Translations under genes and position numbers: made by a program
In this document: positions 34,682-43,732 of the stretch, in pieces
Layout of the letters: the number at the start of each line of letters is the position of its first letter
Position numbering within the stretch: position 1 is the first letter of the stretch
From: Lachnospiraceae bacterium
GTDB lineage: Bacteria > Bacillota > Clostridia > Lachnospirales > Lachnospiraceae
DNA: 64,000 nt
Direction of reading: 5' to 3'
Assembly (NCBI GenBank): GCA_015056865.1
Contig: SVFM01000001.1
Coordinates: forward strand, 145,266-209,265
The notes under the pieces: generated by a model
The model's database searches: none
What the model was told of the DNA's origin: nothing
What the model saw: only the letters and a program-made list of their open reading frames with translations

Positions 34682-36709
34682 ATGAAGATCGAACAAAACT
34701 ATGATTTCTGCGAACGCATGTTAGAGATTCACAAGAAAGATCGCCGTAACCAGGATCTTCGGCCAAGTGTAGATGAATTTGAATTTTGTTCACCGGTCCG
34801 GATCCTGATACCCCGGGATGCCGGAGAAATCACGTTAACTGCAGCAAGGGACTTTGCGGACTATTTGTTTACGTCTATGAATGTTACAGCTTATGTGGAC
34901 TATGACAAAGGAAATATTGCAAATAATACGGTTCTTCTATCCATCAACAAGAACTTAGATGATGCATCTGAACGGCGCGGTCATCGTATTACAGTAAACC
35001 AGCGCGTGATCATTGAAGGTTACGACGAGGCCGGTATTGCACAGGCACTCTATTACTGCGAAGATGTAATGAATTTGCGGGAAGCTCCCTTCTTAAAAAA
35101 AGGAACCGAGACGCGCCGTATTATGTTTGTACCCCGGAGTGTCATGAGTGGCTATGGTGCAGATGAATTTCCGGATGCCTATCTGGCAGTGCTGGCACAT
35201 CATGGGTTTTCAGGTATTACACTGTGGATCAAAGGTCCAAATGAGAGTAAGAAGGGATATACCAATTTCAAGGATATTGCGGTAAGAGCCAGACGCTACG
35301 GTTTTGATATATATGTGCAGCATTATGCGCATCACAATGTTTATCCCCTGGGAGAAGAGGCGCAGGAATTCTATGATCATATGTACGGTGATCTGTTTGC
35401 GGAGTTCCCGTTTATAAAAGGACTCACAATTATAGCAGAAGCGGTGAAGTTTCCCAGTCGTGATTCCAGTGTGCCTGAAGACACGGAGCCGGGATTCTGG
35501 CCATGTAATGATTGGCCGTTACTTCTTGATATGATACGAAAAGCAGTGGATAAGGTCAGGCCGGATATCGACATTACTTTAAATACCTATAATTGGGGAT
35601 ATGCGGATGTAAAGCTTCGTCAAGAATTTATCCGTAATCTACCAAAGGGAATTACCTTGGGCTGTGGTTGGGAAATGTTTGAGTATTATGATCTGGACGG
35701 GGCGAGAGAGGCTTGCATGGATTACTCTTTGCGGATTGCAGGTCCGGGACAATATTTCCTTACGGAAACGGAGGCTGCTGTTAAATATGGCATTCCTGTA
35801 AGGACTACAGCAAATACTGGCGGAAAAACCTGGGATTTTGGTGCTATTCCGTATGATCCGGCTCCATACCGCTGGGCCGAGCGCTGTGAGGCCTTGCGGG
35901 ATGCTTACGACCACAATGGAGTGGTATGTCTTCTGGACAGCATCCATTATGGCGTATATCCTTCCTTTATCAGCGAACTGACAAAATGGGCGTTGGCAGA
36001 GCCACGGGTTGATTTGCAGGCGCTGATACCCAAGTTGCTGGCCATGCACTTTGGGCATGACCAGATTGAGCAGATTGTGGAGGCAATGAAGCTTTGGAGT
36101 GAAGCGTTTGCCAATATGGTTCCTACTCATGAAGACCAGTATGGAGCACTTCGCATTGGACCATCCTATCCCTTTTATGCAGGACTGGGATGTGAGGAGG
36201 GGAAGGCTCCGGATCAGGATAAATTTGCGTTTCATAAACTGAGTTACGGTATGTTTCAGAGCAATTACTATTACAAGAGCTTTGGCGATGAAGGAGACAT
36301 CCGCATTCCCAAAGAGATTGCTGCTTACGAATATGTCAAAGAGTGTCTGTACAAAGGCATTCAGCTGCTGGAAAGTGTTCATGAAAAAAATGACGAGCTG
36401 CAGCGTTTGATCAACATGGGTTATTTTATGTGGCGCACTATTATTACCGTATTGCATCGAAAGCATTACTTCCTGCTCGATCAGAAACGTATGACTTCAG
36501 ACAAGGCTTTGGAGAAATCCCAACTTATCAGCGAGATGATCGAGCTTCTGAAAAACGAGCGGCAAAATGCCATGGACACCATTCCACTTGTGGAATTTGA
36601 CTCCGCTTTGGGCTTTGAACCATCTATGGAGTATGTAACGGACCGTAAACGTCTGGAATGGAAAATTGCTCAGCTGGATGAAGAAACGAAAATGCTCCGT
36701 GGTTTGTAA
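34682..36709 (+). CDS. Large cytoplasmic glycoside-hydrolase-like protein (GH67/GH20-like architecture), family unassigned
   Basis: A 675-residue protein without signal peptide. Residues 35-135 look like the alpha/beta domain that precedes the barrel in GH67 and GH20 enzymes (IEGYDEAGIAQALYYCEDVM). Residues 150-440 read as a (beta/alpha)8 barrel with candidate catalytic residues Glu253 (TIIAEAVKF), Trp330-Glu331 (GCGWEMFEYYD), and Asp419/His422 (LLDSIHYGVYPSF). Residues 450-675 are helical. Length and three-part layout match GH67 alpha-glucuronidases (about 680 residues), but the GH67 active-site sequences are not present. It may act on a small imported glycoside or uronate conjugate. Operon partner of a creatininase-family enzyme; controlled by the divergent AraC protein (inference). 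Confidence 0.65.
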   Translation: MKIEQNYDFCERMLEIHKKDRRNQDLRPSVDEFEFCSPVRILIPRDAGEITLTAARDFADYLFTSMNVTAYVDYDKGNIANNTVLLSINKNLDDASERRGHRITVNQRVIIEGYDEAGIAQALYYCEDVMNLREAPFLKKGTETRRIMFVPRSVMSGYGADEFPDAYLAVLAHHGFSGITLWIKGPNESKKGYTNFKDIAVRARRYGFDIYVQHYAHHNVYPLGEEAQEFYDHMYGDLFAEFPFIKGLTIIAEAVKFPSRDSSVPEDTEPGFWPCNDWPLLLDMIRKAVDKVRPDIDITLNTYNWGYADVKLRQEFIRNLPKGITLGCGWEMFEYYDLDGAREACMDYSLRIAGPGQYFLTETEAAVKYGIPVRTTANTGGKTWDFGAIPYDPAPYRWAERCEALRDAYDHNGVVCLLDSIHYGVYPSFISELTKWALAEPRVDLQALIPKLLAMHFGHDQIEQIVEAMKLWSEAFANMVPTHEDQYGALRIGPSYPFYAGLGCEEGKAPDQDKFAFHKLSYGMFQSNYYYKSFGDEGDIRIPKEIAAYEYVKECLYKGIQLLESVHEKNDELQRLINMGYFMWRTIITVLHRKHYFLLDQKRMTSDKALEKSQLISEMIELLKNERQNAMDTIPLVEFDSALGFEPSMEYVTDRKRLEWKIAQLDEETKMLRGL

Positions 36710-36725
36710 ATGAGTTCCAATTTTC

Positions 36726-36754
36726 TTGCTTTTGCGACAAGATGGTGTTATAAT
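36726..36754 (+). promoter_or_regulatory. Promoter of uraA
   Basis: TTGCTT (36726-36731), 17-nt spacer, TATAAT (36749-36754), 36 nt before the ATG. The leader is too short for a PyrR attenuator. Confidence 0.7.
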
Positions 36755-36790
36755 TTGTCTTATAAAAAATTATAATATGGAGGTTCAATC

Positions 36791-38173
36791 ATGAATCTGG
36801 TTTACGGCATTCAAGACAAACCCAAGTTCCCTCAATTGCTGGTATTTGCATTCCAGCAGGTGTTGGCTATTTTGGCTGCCACCATCGCAGTACCTGCCAT
36901 TATCGGCAACGGCATGAGCCAGTCTGCCGCCCTCTTTGGTGCAGGTATCGGTACTATTGTCTATCAGCTCTTTACCAAGTTTAGGAGTCCTGTATATCTG
37001 GGATCATCCTTTGCGTTCCTCGGCTCCATGGGCGCAGCCTTTGCCGGTGCGGTTTCCACAGCTGCCGGTCATGTAGGTCTGATCATCGGTGCGATCTTTG
37101 CAGGTCTTGTGTATGTGGTCATCGCTGCTGTGATTAAGTTTGTGGGCGTAAAATGGATCGAAAAATTGATGCCCGCCGCAGTTATCGGACCCACTGTTGC
37201 TATTATCGGTCTTTCCCTGGCAGGCAATGCTGTAGGCGATCTGACCAAGGGCAAGGTTATGGTGGAAAGTGTTTCTCAGGTGATCAAGGATGGTGCCATC
37301 GTGGATCAGGTAAGCTTGGTTTCCGGCTGCAGTCCTTATGTGGCTCTGATCTGTGGTCTCATCACCCTGTTTGCGGTAGTTCTCTTCTCCGTTTACGGTA
37401 AGAAGATGATGAAGCTGATCCCTTTTATTTTGGGTATTCTGGTTGGTTACCTTGCCGCTACCATTTTTACGGTTATCGGTATTGCCACCAACAATGTGGC
37501 TCTGCAGGTAATAGATTTCTCTGTATTTAAAGATATGTCCATTTTTGCCATTCCTGATTTTACTTTCCTGCAGTTTGGCGAAGGCCTTAAGGCGGTGGAC
37601 GGAGCTTATATTGCAACGCTGGCTGTTGCCTATGTGCCTGTAGCTTTTGTAGTATTTGCTGAGCATATCGCAGACCATAAGAATTTGTCTTCCATCATTG
37701 ATAGCAATCTGTTGGAAGAGCCCGGACTGCACCGCACTCTGTTGGGTGATGGCGTAGGTTCTATGGCTGGTGCCTTCTTCGGTGGGTGTCCCAATACTAC
37801 TTACGGTGAGTCTGTCGGTTGTGTTGCCATCACTCGCAATGCTTCTGTTATCACCATCACAGCGGCAGCCATTATGTGTATCGTGATTTCCTTCTTTGGC
37901 CCCTTCGTGACATTCCTGGCATCTATTCCTAACTGTGTCATGGGCGGTGTATGCTTTACATTGTATGGCTTCATTGCAGTGAGTGGTCTGAAGATGGTTC
38001 AGAAGGTGGATCTGAGTCAGAGCAAGAACCTGTTCGTGGTATCTGTGATCCTGATTGCCGGTATCGGTGGTCTGTCTGTAAGCTTTGGAAAGGTTACTTT
38101 GACCTCTATCGCGTGTGCATTGATCCTTGGTATTGTTACCAATGTAATGCTGGGCCGCGCAAAGGAAGAGTAA
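36791..38173 (+). CDS. uraA: Uracil/xanthine permease of the NCS2 family (UraA-like)
   Basis: A 460-residue symporter with about fourteen membrane segments. UraA features: FQQVLAILAATIAVPAII at the N-terminus, YLGSSFAFLGSM near residue 74, VVFAEHIADHKNLSSI near 285 with the substrate-binding Glu, and GDGVGSMAGAFFGGCPNTTYGESVG near 318 with the second Glu. It imports uracil with protons. Single gene with a strong promoter and terminator. A purine substrate is possible within NCS2 but the AEHIADH and NTTYGE motifs favour uracil. Confidence 0.92.
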   Translation: MNLVYGIQDKPKFPQLLVFAFQQVLAILAATIAVPAIIGNGMSQSAALFGAGIGTIVYQLFTKFRSPVYLGSSFAFLGSMGAAFAGAVSTAAGHVGLIIGAIFAGLVYVVIAAVIKFVGVKWIEKLMPAAVIGPTVAIIGLSLAGNAVGDLTKGKVMVESVSQVIKDGAIVDQVSLVSGCSPYVALICGLITLFAVVLFSVYGKKMMKLIPFILGILVGYLAATIFTVIGIATNNVALQVIDFSVFKDMSIFAIPDFTFLQFGEGLKAVDGAYIATLAVAYVPVAFVVFAEHIADHKNLSSIIDSNLLEEPGLHRTLLGDGVGSMAGAFFGGCPNTTYGESVGCVAITRNASVITITAAAIMCIVISFFGPFVTFLASIPNCVMGGVCFTLYGFIAVSGLKMVQKVDLSQSKNLFVVSVILIAGIGGLSVSFGKVTLTSIACALILGIVTNVMLGRAKEE

Positions 38174-38214
38174 TTCCTTTTAATGCTACGTCAAGGGTTT
38201 TGGTAAAATAATTT

Positions 38215-38247
38215 GAGGCATAGGAAGTCATTTCCTGTGCCTCTTTT
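38215..38247 (+). terminator. Terminator of uraA
   Basis: Stem GAGGCATAGGAA/TTCCTGTGCCTC with a 5-nt loop and a following T4 tract; it also stands at the end of the convergent DUF6062 gene. Confidence 0.85.
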
Positions 38248-38259
38248 CACTTTGAGAAG

Positions 38260-39021
38260 TTACTTATTCATTTTATAAACAGGGTCTGCAGGATATCCGC
38301 CCTTTAACTTCTGCATAGCCCGGGGCACTGCATCCTTGGAGTTTTTCCAGTCCGCATCCTTGTTCCGATAGTCAAACTTTTCGATCAACCAGGCTACATC
38401 CTCGTACAGGCGGTCCATGTTATCCAGCATCAGTTTGGAGATACAGTCGTAGAAAGCCTTGCGGTCATGATCATTTAGTTTTGTCTCGCTGGCCTGGCAC
38501 AGATCTCCAAAGTGGGGAAGGCAAAAGCCCTTACCATTTTGAATTTTGGCCCGGAAGGCCTCATCTCTCTTGTACATGATGAAGAAGGTGTCCAGGTATC
38601 TGTCATAGTGTTCCTTGAAATAATTGCAGATGTAACAGGAGTCTTCTTTTTCCACGGTCCACCTGCCGATAGGGTTGGAACTGTCTGTGGCCTTTTTGAG
38701 TTTGTCCTTCAGAGAGGTTTTGCCGGGGGTGTAGGACTTAATCTGTTGTTTCAGTTCTTCTATGGTTCTCATATAATGAGTTTTCAAGATCCAGCCGTTG
38801 CCCAGAGTGTTGCCGTAGTCGTACATTTTCTTAAAATGCATGCGGCAAAAACCGGCTTTGTCGGTCTGCTCCCGGATGTCGCTTTCCATATAGCTGGAGC
38901 CGGAGCCCAGCACAAAGTCCATCAGGTGCTGTTCGATCTCTCTTTCAATGTAGCAGAAAGGACATTCATCATTGGCACCCACAGCATCATTTAAAGGAAT
39001 GGTATACAGTGTTTCTTTCAT
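38260..39021 (-). CDS. DUF6062 cysteine-rich protein
   Basis: A 253-residue cytoplasmic protein of the Firmicute DUF6062 type. It carries two Cys-x2-Cys pairs, CPFC at residues 20-23 and CYIC near 128, each followed by an acidic/aromatic helix, and two matching FC-x-x-HF elements (GFCRMHFKKMYDYG, GFCLPHFGDLC). The duplicated CxxC plus CxxH layout looks like a two-fold repeat, each half binding one zinc or an Fe-S cluster. No function is known for the family. Single gene; no operon partner. Confidence 0.8.
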   Translation of the reverse strand: MKETLYTIPLNDAVGANDECPFCYIEREIEQHLMDFVLGSGSSYMESDIREQTDKAGFCRMHFKKMYDYGNTLGNGWILKTHYMRTIEELKQQIKSYTPGKTSLKDKLKKATDSSNPIGRWTVEKEDSCYICNYFKEHYDRYLDTFFIMYKRDEAFRAKIQNGKGFCLPHFGDLCQASETKLNDHDRKAFYDCISKLMLDNMDRLYEDVAWLIEKFDYRNKDADWKNSKDAVPRAMQKLKGGYPADPVYKMNK

Positions 39022-39171
39022 GTTTATCTTGCACCTCTGTATGGTCTTTTTTTTATTGTAGACGTTTGTTTTTCAAAAGGCAAGGATATTTTAATAATTA
39101 CAGGTTCTTTTTTGGGGCTTTATCTTATAATGTTAGGTGACAGAAACAAATTTGATGTGTGAGGGAATGCT

Positions 39172-40221
39172 ATGAGAATAGTGGATATGCATTGCGACAC
39201 GTTATCCAGACTTCTTGAGCAGAAGGAGAACGAAACATACAGTAGTTTGGCGGAAAATGATGGGCACATTGACCTAAAGAAAATGAGGCAGAGTGGATAT
39301 CTGCTCCAGAATTTTGCTATGTATGTGGATAGGGCAAAATGTGAGGATCCTTGGGAAAGGGTACAGCGGCTTTATGCGCTGTATAGAGAAGAACTGGAAA
39401 GAAACAGTGACAGGATTGCACCGGTGTACAGATATGAGGATATAGAACGCAACCGGGCAGAAGGCAAGCTGTCGGCCCTGCTTACGGTGGAAGAAGGGGG
39501 AGTGTGTAAGGGGGAGATTTCTAAGCTGTGTCAGCTGTATGAGCAGGGAGTCCGCATGATGACCCTTACCTGGAATTATCCCAATGAGATTGGCTTTCCC
39601 AATATCAATGATCATGCCCGGGAGCAAATACGTCAGAAAATTGCCGGGCTTCCAATGACAGAGCAGAATAAAAGGATATGGGAATATAATATTACCCCCG
39701 ATCTGTCCAATGGATTGACAAAGAAGGGCCGGGAGTTCGTACATAAAATGGAGGAATTGGGTGTGATCGTGGATGTGTCCCACTTGTCGGATGCGGGATT
39801 TTATCAGGTGCTGGAATGTACAGAGAAACCTTTTGTGGCCAGCCACTCTAATGCCAGAGCATTGTGTTCTCATGTGCGAAACATGACAGATGATATGATA
39901 CGAAAGTTGGCAGAGCGGGGAGGCGTTATGGGGCTGAATTATGAGGCAAGCTTTTTGGCGCCACCTACAGAGACCGGATCGGAGCCCTGTACGGTGGAAC
40001 ATATTGTACAACATGGCCGACACATTGTAGATGTGGGTGGTATAGAATGTTTGGGGCTGGGAAGCGACTTTGACGGTATCTCAGCCACCAATGAGGATTT
40101 TCCTCATGCAGGATGCATGAACCTTCTCTTTGAGGGGCTCAAAAAAGGAGGCTTCACAGAGTCACAGATTGATAAGATTTTTGGAGAAAATGTACTGCGC
40201 GTATATCGGGAGGTGCTGTGA
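39172..40221 (+). CDS. Membrane-dipeptidase-family (M19) dipeptidase
   Basis: A 349-residue zinc dipeptidase of the M19 family; cleaves dipeptides, including some with D-residues. Metal sites: VDMHCDTLS (His7, Asp9), LLTVEEGG with the bridging Glu near 103, VDVSHLSDAGF near 200, FVASHSNARALCSHVRNM near 221, and LGLGSDFDGIS near 287. No signal peptide, so it is cytoplasmic, as in most Firmicute members. Convergent with the SGNH gene; 7 nt separate the stop codons. Confidence 0.9.
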   Translation: MRIVDMHCDTLSRLLEQKENETYSSLAENDGHIDLKKMRQSGYLLQNFAMYVDRAKCEDPWERVQRLYALYREELERNSDRIAPVYRYEDIERNRAEGKLSALLTVEEGGVCKGEISKLCQLYEQGVRMMTLTWNYPNEIGFPNINDHAREQIRQKIAGLPMTEQNKRIWEYNITPDLSNGLTKKGREFVHKMEELGVIVDVSHLSDAGFYQVLECTEKPFVASHSNARALCSHVRNMTDDMIRKLAERGGVMGLNYEASFLAPPTETGSEPCTVEHIVQHGRHIVDVGGIECLGLGSDFDGISATNEDFPHAGCMNLLFEGLKKGGFTESQIDKIFGENVLRVYREVL

Positions 40222-40228
40222 CAGGACT

Positions 40229-41278
40229 TTAATAGTATAAATAGATCCCTTCCGAAATGATGTATTGGAACAGGGATTCCATGTCAGCCAAAACACTGGG
40301 AACCGTCTCCGGCAGGACCTTATGGGAGTCGGAAAAGATCCCATCCAGCATGAATTGATTTACCTCAGGAGCATAGTGGATCATATCCATGTAATTGTCC
40401 AGATCACAGATGATATCTTGCTCAGCCTGAAAATAATGCAGGTCCACGTTGGGGCAGGCGGCGAGAGCCGGCAGTGCTTTTTCCAGGGTATAAAAATATT
40501 CATCGGAAATGCCGCTGGTATAGCCGCAGTCCCACCAGATCATGGAATAGGGCGGGAAGAAAATGGTGTACTGTACTTGAGGATGGCTGTTGATTTCAGA
40601 CAAAATGGCAGCCAGGTTTTGATCGGTACATTCTCTGGAATCCTCAGGAATATAGGGCGCCACATTTTGGGTGGGTTTGGCGTAGGCACGCATGGCCTGT
40701 TGGGCACTGAAAGTCTTGTTCTCAGCCCAGTTGTAGGCATTGCCGCCGGTTCCCTTTCCCATGGCTGCAAATGCCAGGTTCTGTGGAATCTCTTGGAATA
40801 AAATATCTTTGTTCAACAGGTAGGTAAAATCATCCAGGATCGTAGCTGTGTGCAGATGTCTGGGCGTTTCAGCGGAATACAGGGTAACCTGGGTGTCTGC
40901 ATTCAGTGCAAAAATATCCATGCACCAAAAGACATGGGTCAGAGTTTGGGCATCATGGACCTGCTCCAGATAGTAAAGCAGATCGGCTGTGCTGCCGGAT
41001 GCCCGTACTACTTTTAAAGTGGTGCAGTTATAGTGTGCATCGATCACAGAGGTATCAAAATTTTCCGCTACGGAAGAACCCAGAAGTATGCTGTCATATT
41101 CTGAGGTGCGAACAGATCCCGGGACCTGATGATCCCGATCATAAAAGGGTTGTGCATCCGTCAGATAGGGCTGGTGATACTGATAAAAGGGATCGCACAC
41201 ATAGGTGATCAGGACCAGTAAAAGAACCTGGACCATTATGAAGATCAAAAGTTTTTTCCATGCTTTTTGAACGGTCAT
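40229..41278 (-). CDS. Membrane-anchored SGNH-like protein, partner of the MBOAT acyltransferase
   Basis: A 349-residue protein with an N-terminal membrane anchor (residues 9-28) and an extracellular domain. YDSILLGSSVAENFD (Gly67-Ser68-Ser69) is the SGNH/DltD-like block I, and YMDMIHYAPEVN near residue 296 (Asp298, His301) is the block V Asp-x-x-His pair. It is transcribed right after the MBOAT gene (12-nt gap). In alginate, cellulose or teichoic-acid acylation systems, the SGNH-fold protein passes the acyl group from the MBOAT channel to the polymer outside the cell. The polymer acylated here is unknown. Confidence 0.82.
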   Translation of the reverse strand: MTVQKAWKKLLIFIMVQVLLLVLITYVCDPFYQYHQPYLTDAQPFYDRDHQVPGSVRTSEYDSILLGSSVAENFDTSVIDAHYNCTTLKVVRASGSTADLLYYLEQVHDAQTLTHVFWCMDIFALNADTQVTLYSAETPRHLHTATILDDFTYLLNKDILFQEIPQNLAFAAMGKGTGGNAYNWAENKTFSAQQAMRAYAKPTQNVAPYIPEDSRECTDQNLAAILSEINSHPQVQYTIFFPPYSMIWWDCGYTSGISDEYFYTLEKALPALAACPNVDLHYFQAEQDIICDLDNYMDMIHYAPEVNQFMLDGIFSDSHKVLPETVPSVLADMESLFQYIISEGIYLYY

Positions 41279-41290
41279 CGCAAGCTTCTC

Positions 41291-42754
41291 CTAGAAATTA
41301 AAATATAAAAAGGTGCTGACCTTGGACAAAGAGATCAAGGACCAGGTAAAGAGTGTTGCCAAAACAAAGATTCCCAAGCTTGTCCGGCCTCTGCGTGAGA
41401 TCCATTGTTCTGCTTTCGGGCCTCTTATCAGGGCAATAGAAAGGATAAGCAGCCCAAAGGTACACAGCACATAAAAAGGATTCAAAAGGGTGGGAAAGGC
41501 CAGCTCCAGGGCCTTACGGACCGCATAAAGTTCCGTGATCTGTAAGGTGTTGCATAATCCTACGATAAATCCGTTATTTCCGCCGGCGAACAGCTTGGTA
41601 AAGAGCAGCCATGCCTGTTGCAGGGAATCACTGCGAAAGATCCCAAAGGTCAGGGTCACAAATAAAAAAGTGGCCAGCCGGTTAAAAAAGTCCCGGCGGA
41701 AACGAAACTTGGGAAACAGGGTTTCAAATACTCTGGCAAGGCCGTGTAGCAGTCCCCATACCACAAAGGTCCAGTTGGCTCCATGCCACAGCCCGCTGAC
41801 TGCAAACACAATCAGGATATTGCGACATTTGATGGCGGTACCCTTTCGGTTGCCCCCCAGGGGGATGTAGATATAATTGGATAAAAACCTGGAAAGAGTC
41901 ATGTGCCACCTGCGCCAAAAATCTGCCACCGACACTGCCCGCAGAGGGGAGTCAAAGTTTTCCGGCAAGGGAAAGCCGAACATTCTGCCGATTCCCCTGG
42001 CCATGTCGCAGTAGCCACTGAAATCAAAGTATAGCTCCAGCATATAAAAGATGATGGTCAGCCAGGCAGAAGGGGCGTCCAGATAGGCGATATTACCGTA
42101 CTCCGCGTTGACAATAATGGCCAGTACATCTGCAAGCAGCACTTTTTTGCCAAGACCAAGAATAAACAGGGAGAAACCGTTTAACATATTTGCGGCATCC
42201 GGCCTGCGGTTTTGGCGTGCCTGTAATGTGGGAATAAATTCATTGTGCAGCACAATGGGACCTGCAATAAGCTGGGGGAAAAATGTGATAAAGCAGGCGT
42301 AATCCATGAAAGAATAATGGGGAGCCTGTTTTTGGTACCTGTCCACCAGAAAGGAGATCTGCTGAAATGTAAAAAAGCTGATGCCCAGAGGCAGTGCAAT
42401 TTTTTCCAAATGCCAGTCGGTGTGAAAAAAGAAGTTGCAGTTATCCAAAAAGAAATTAAAATATTTAAAATAGAACAACAGTCCCACATTCAGTATTAGG
42501 CCTGCGGCAAGAATACAGCCGGCAATGCGCCCGCCGTCATATTTTTGCAGTAGAAGACTGCAGATGTAATTGATCCCCAGGCTACCCAGCAAAACCAGCA
42601 AATACCAGGGATTATAGTATCCATAAAACCAAAGGGACATGCCAAATAAAAAGAGCTTGGCATATCGGGGATTTTCCAGCCTCTGCAGACCAAACCAACC
42701 CAGCAGGGTCAGGGGCAGAAAGACCATGATAAATAGAACGGAATTGAATAACAT
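41291..42754 (-). CDS. MBOAT-family O-acyltransferase (AlgI/PatA-like)
   Basis: A 487-residue membrane protein with about eleven hydrophobic segments. The MBOAT hallmarks are present: LPLGISFFTFQQISFLVD near residue 121, DFWRRWHMTLSRFLSNYIY with His284, and SGLWHGANWTFVVWGLLHG with the catalytic His324. It brings an acyl group across the membrane. The frame stays open 86 codons upstream, but AAGGA sits just before ATG 42754, which also matches the family's N-terminus; the upstream part lacks family sequence. First gene of a two-gene operon with the SGNH protein. Confidence 0.9.
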   Translation of the reverse strand: MLFNSVLFIMVFLPLTLLGWFGLQRLENPRYAKLFLFGMSLWFYGYYNPWYLLVLLGSLGINYICSLLLQKYDGGRIAGCILAAGLILNVGLLFYFKYFNFFLDNCNFFFHTDWHLEKIALPLGISFFTFQQISFLVDRYQKQAPHYSFMDYACFITFFPQLIAGPIVLHNEFIPTLQARQNRRPDAANMLNGFSLFILGLGKKVLLADVLAIIVNAEYGNIAYLDAPSAWLTIIFYMLELYFDFSGYCDMARGIGRMFGFPLPENFDSPLRAVSVADFWRRWHMTLSRFLSNYIYIPLGGNRKGTAIKCRNILIVFAVSGLWHGANWTFVVWGLLHGLARVFETLFPKFRFRRDFFNRLATFLFVTLTFGIFRSDSLQQAWLLFTKLFAGGNNGFIVGLCNTLQITELYAVRKALELAFPTLLNPFYVLCTFGLLILSIALIRGPKAEQWISRRGRTSLGIFVLATLFTWSLISLSKVSTFLYFNF

Positions 42755-42902
42755 AGCAGGTTCCTTCCATGTTTTGATAGTAAAAGTATAGCACAGGAAG
42801 GGGGAGAAGGAAACAGGAACTTGTAAGATACGGTAGCTTTTTGCAGCGCAATCCTGTATAATGAAATCGGGAAAACCGAAACAATAAAGGAGTACAAACA
42901 GA

Positions 42903-43655
42903 ATGAAATTAATATCCTGGAATGTGAATGGAATCAGAGCCTGCGTAGAGAAAGGCTTTCTGGATTTTTTTAAGGCCGCGGATGCGGATGTTTTTTGTCT
43001 GCAGGAGACCAAGCTGCAGGCGGGGCAGATAGAACTGGACCTGGAAGGGTATCATCAATATTGGAATTATGCGGAGAAAAAGGGCTATTCCGGCACCGCG
43101 TTGTTTACCAAAAAAGAACCCTTGCAGGTAAGCTACGGCATCGGTGTGGAAGAGCACGATCATGAGGGCAGAGTGATTACAGCGGAGTTTGAAGAATACT
43201 ATGTGGTCACAGTCTATACGCCAAACTCCCAGGACGAGCTAAAGCGGTTGGATTACCGCATGCAGTGGGAGGATGCCTTTTTGGCTTACTTAAAGCAACT
43301 GGAGGAGAAAAAGCCGGTGATCTTTTGTGGGGACTTGAATGTGGCACACAAGGAGATCGATCTGAAAAATCCTAAGGCAAACCGCAAAAATGCAGGCTTT
43401 ACGGATGAGGAACGGGAGAAGATGAGCAACTTGCTGGAAAGTGGGTTTGTGGATACTTTCCGATATTTTTATCCGGATCAGGAAGGGATATATTCCTGGT
43501 GGTCCTACCGGTTCCAGGCCCGAGCCAAAAATGCAGGATGGCGCATTGACTATTTTATTACCTCGGAGGCATTAAAAGAAAGGCTTACAGATGCAAAGAT
43601 CCACACAGAGGTGTTGGGCTCCGATCACTGCCCGGTGGAATTGTGTATCCATTAA
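42903..43655 (+). CDS. xth: Exodeoxyribonuclease III (AP endonuclease)
   Basis: A 250-residue ExoIII/ExoA enzyme for base-excision repair. Catalytic segments are all visible: [10 protein letters not shown] at residues 4-13, CLQETKLQ with the metal Glu near 37, [31 protein letters not shown] with Asp/Asn near 148, WWSYR near 199, RIDYFI near 216, and GSDHCPVEL with the catalytic His. AAGGAG lies before the ATG. Divergent from the MBOAT operon. Confidence 0.95.
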   Translation: MKLISWNVNGIRACVEKGFLDFFKAADADVFCLQETKLQAGQIELDLEGYHQYWNYAEKKGYSGTALFTKKEPLQVSYGIGVEEHDHEGRVITAEFEEYYVVTVYTPNSQDELKRLDYRMQWEDAFLAYLKQLEEKKPVIFCGDLNVAHKEIDLKNPKANRKNAGFTDEEREKMSNLLESGFVDTFRYFYPDQEGIYSWWSYRFQARAKNAGWRIDYFITSEALKERLTDAKIHTEVLGSDHCPVELCIH

Positions 43656-43673
43656 GCTATGCTTAGAATTTCA

Positions 43674-43703
43674 TTGACAGAAGAACGAGAATATGACTAT
43701 AAT
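43674..43703 (+). promoter_or_regulatory. Promoter of the DUF4190 gene
   Basis: TTGACA (43674-43679), 18-nt spacer, TATAAT (43698-43703), followed by GGAGGAGG before the ATG at 43733. Confidence 0.75.
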
Positions 43704-43732
43704 GAAGTAACAATCTGGAGGAGGAACGTATC

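Noticed and set aside
34682..36709. Calling the 675-residue protein a GH67 alpha-glucuronidase linked to uxaC
   Set aside because: Length and layout agree but the GH67 catalytic sequences are absent and uxaC is 11 kb away on a separate unit.
42755..43012. 86-codon N-terminal extension of the MBOAT frame
   Set aside because: No family sequence, overlaps the divergent xth gene, and the ATG at 42754 has a good ribosome site.
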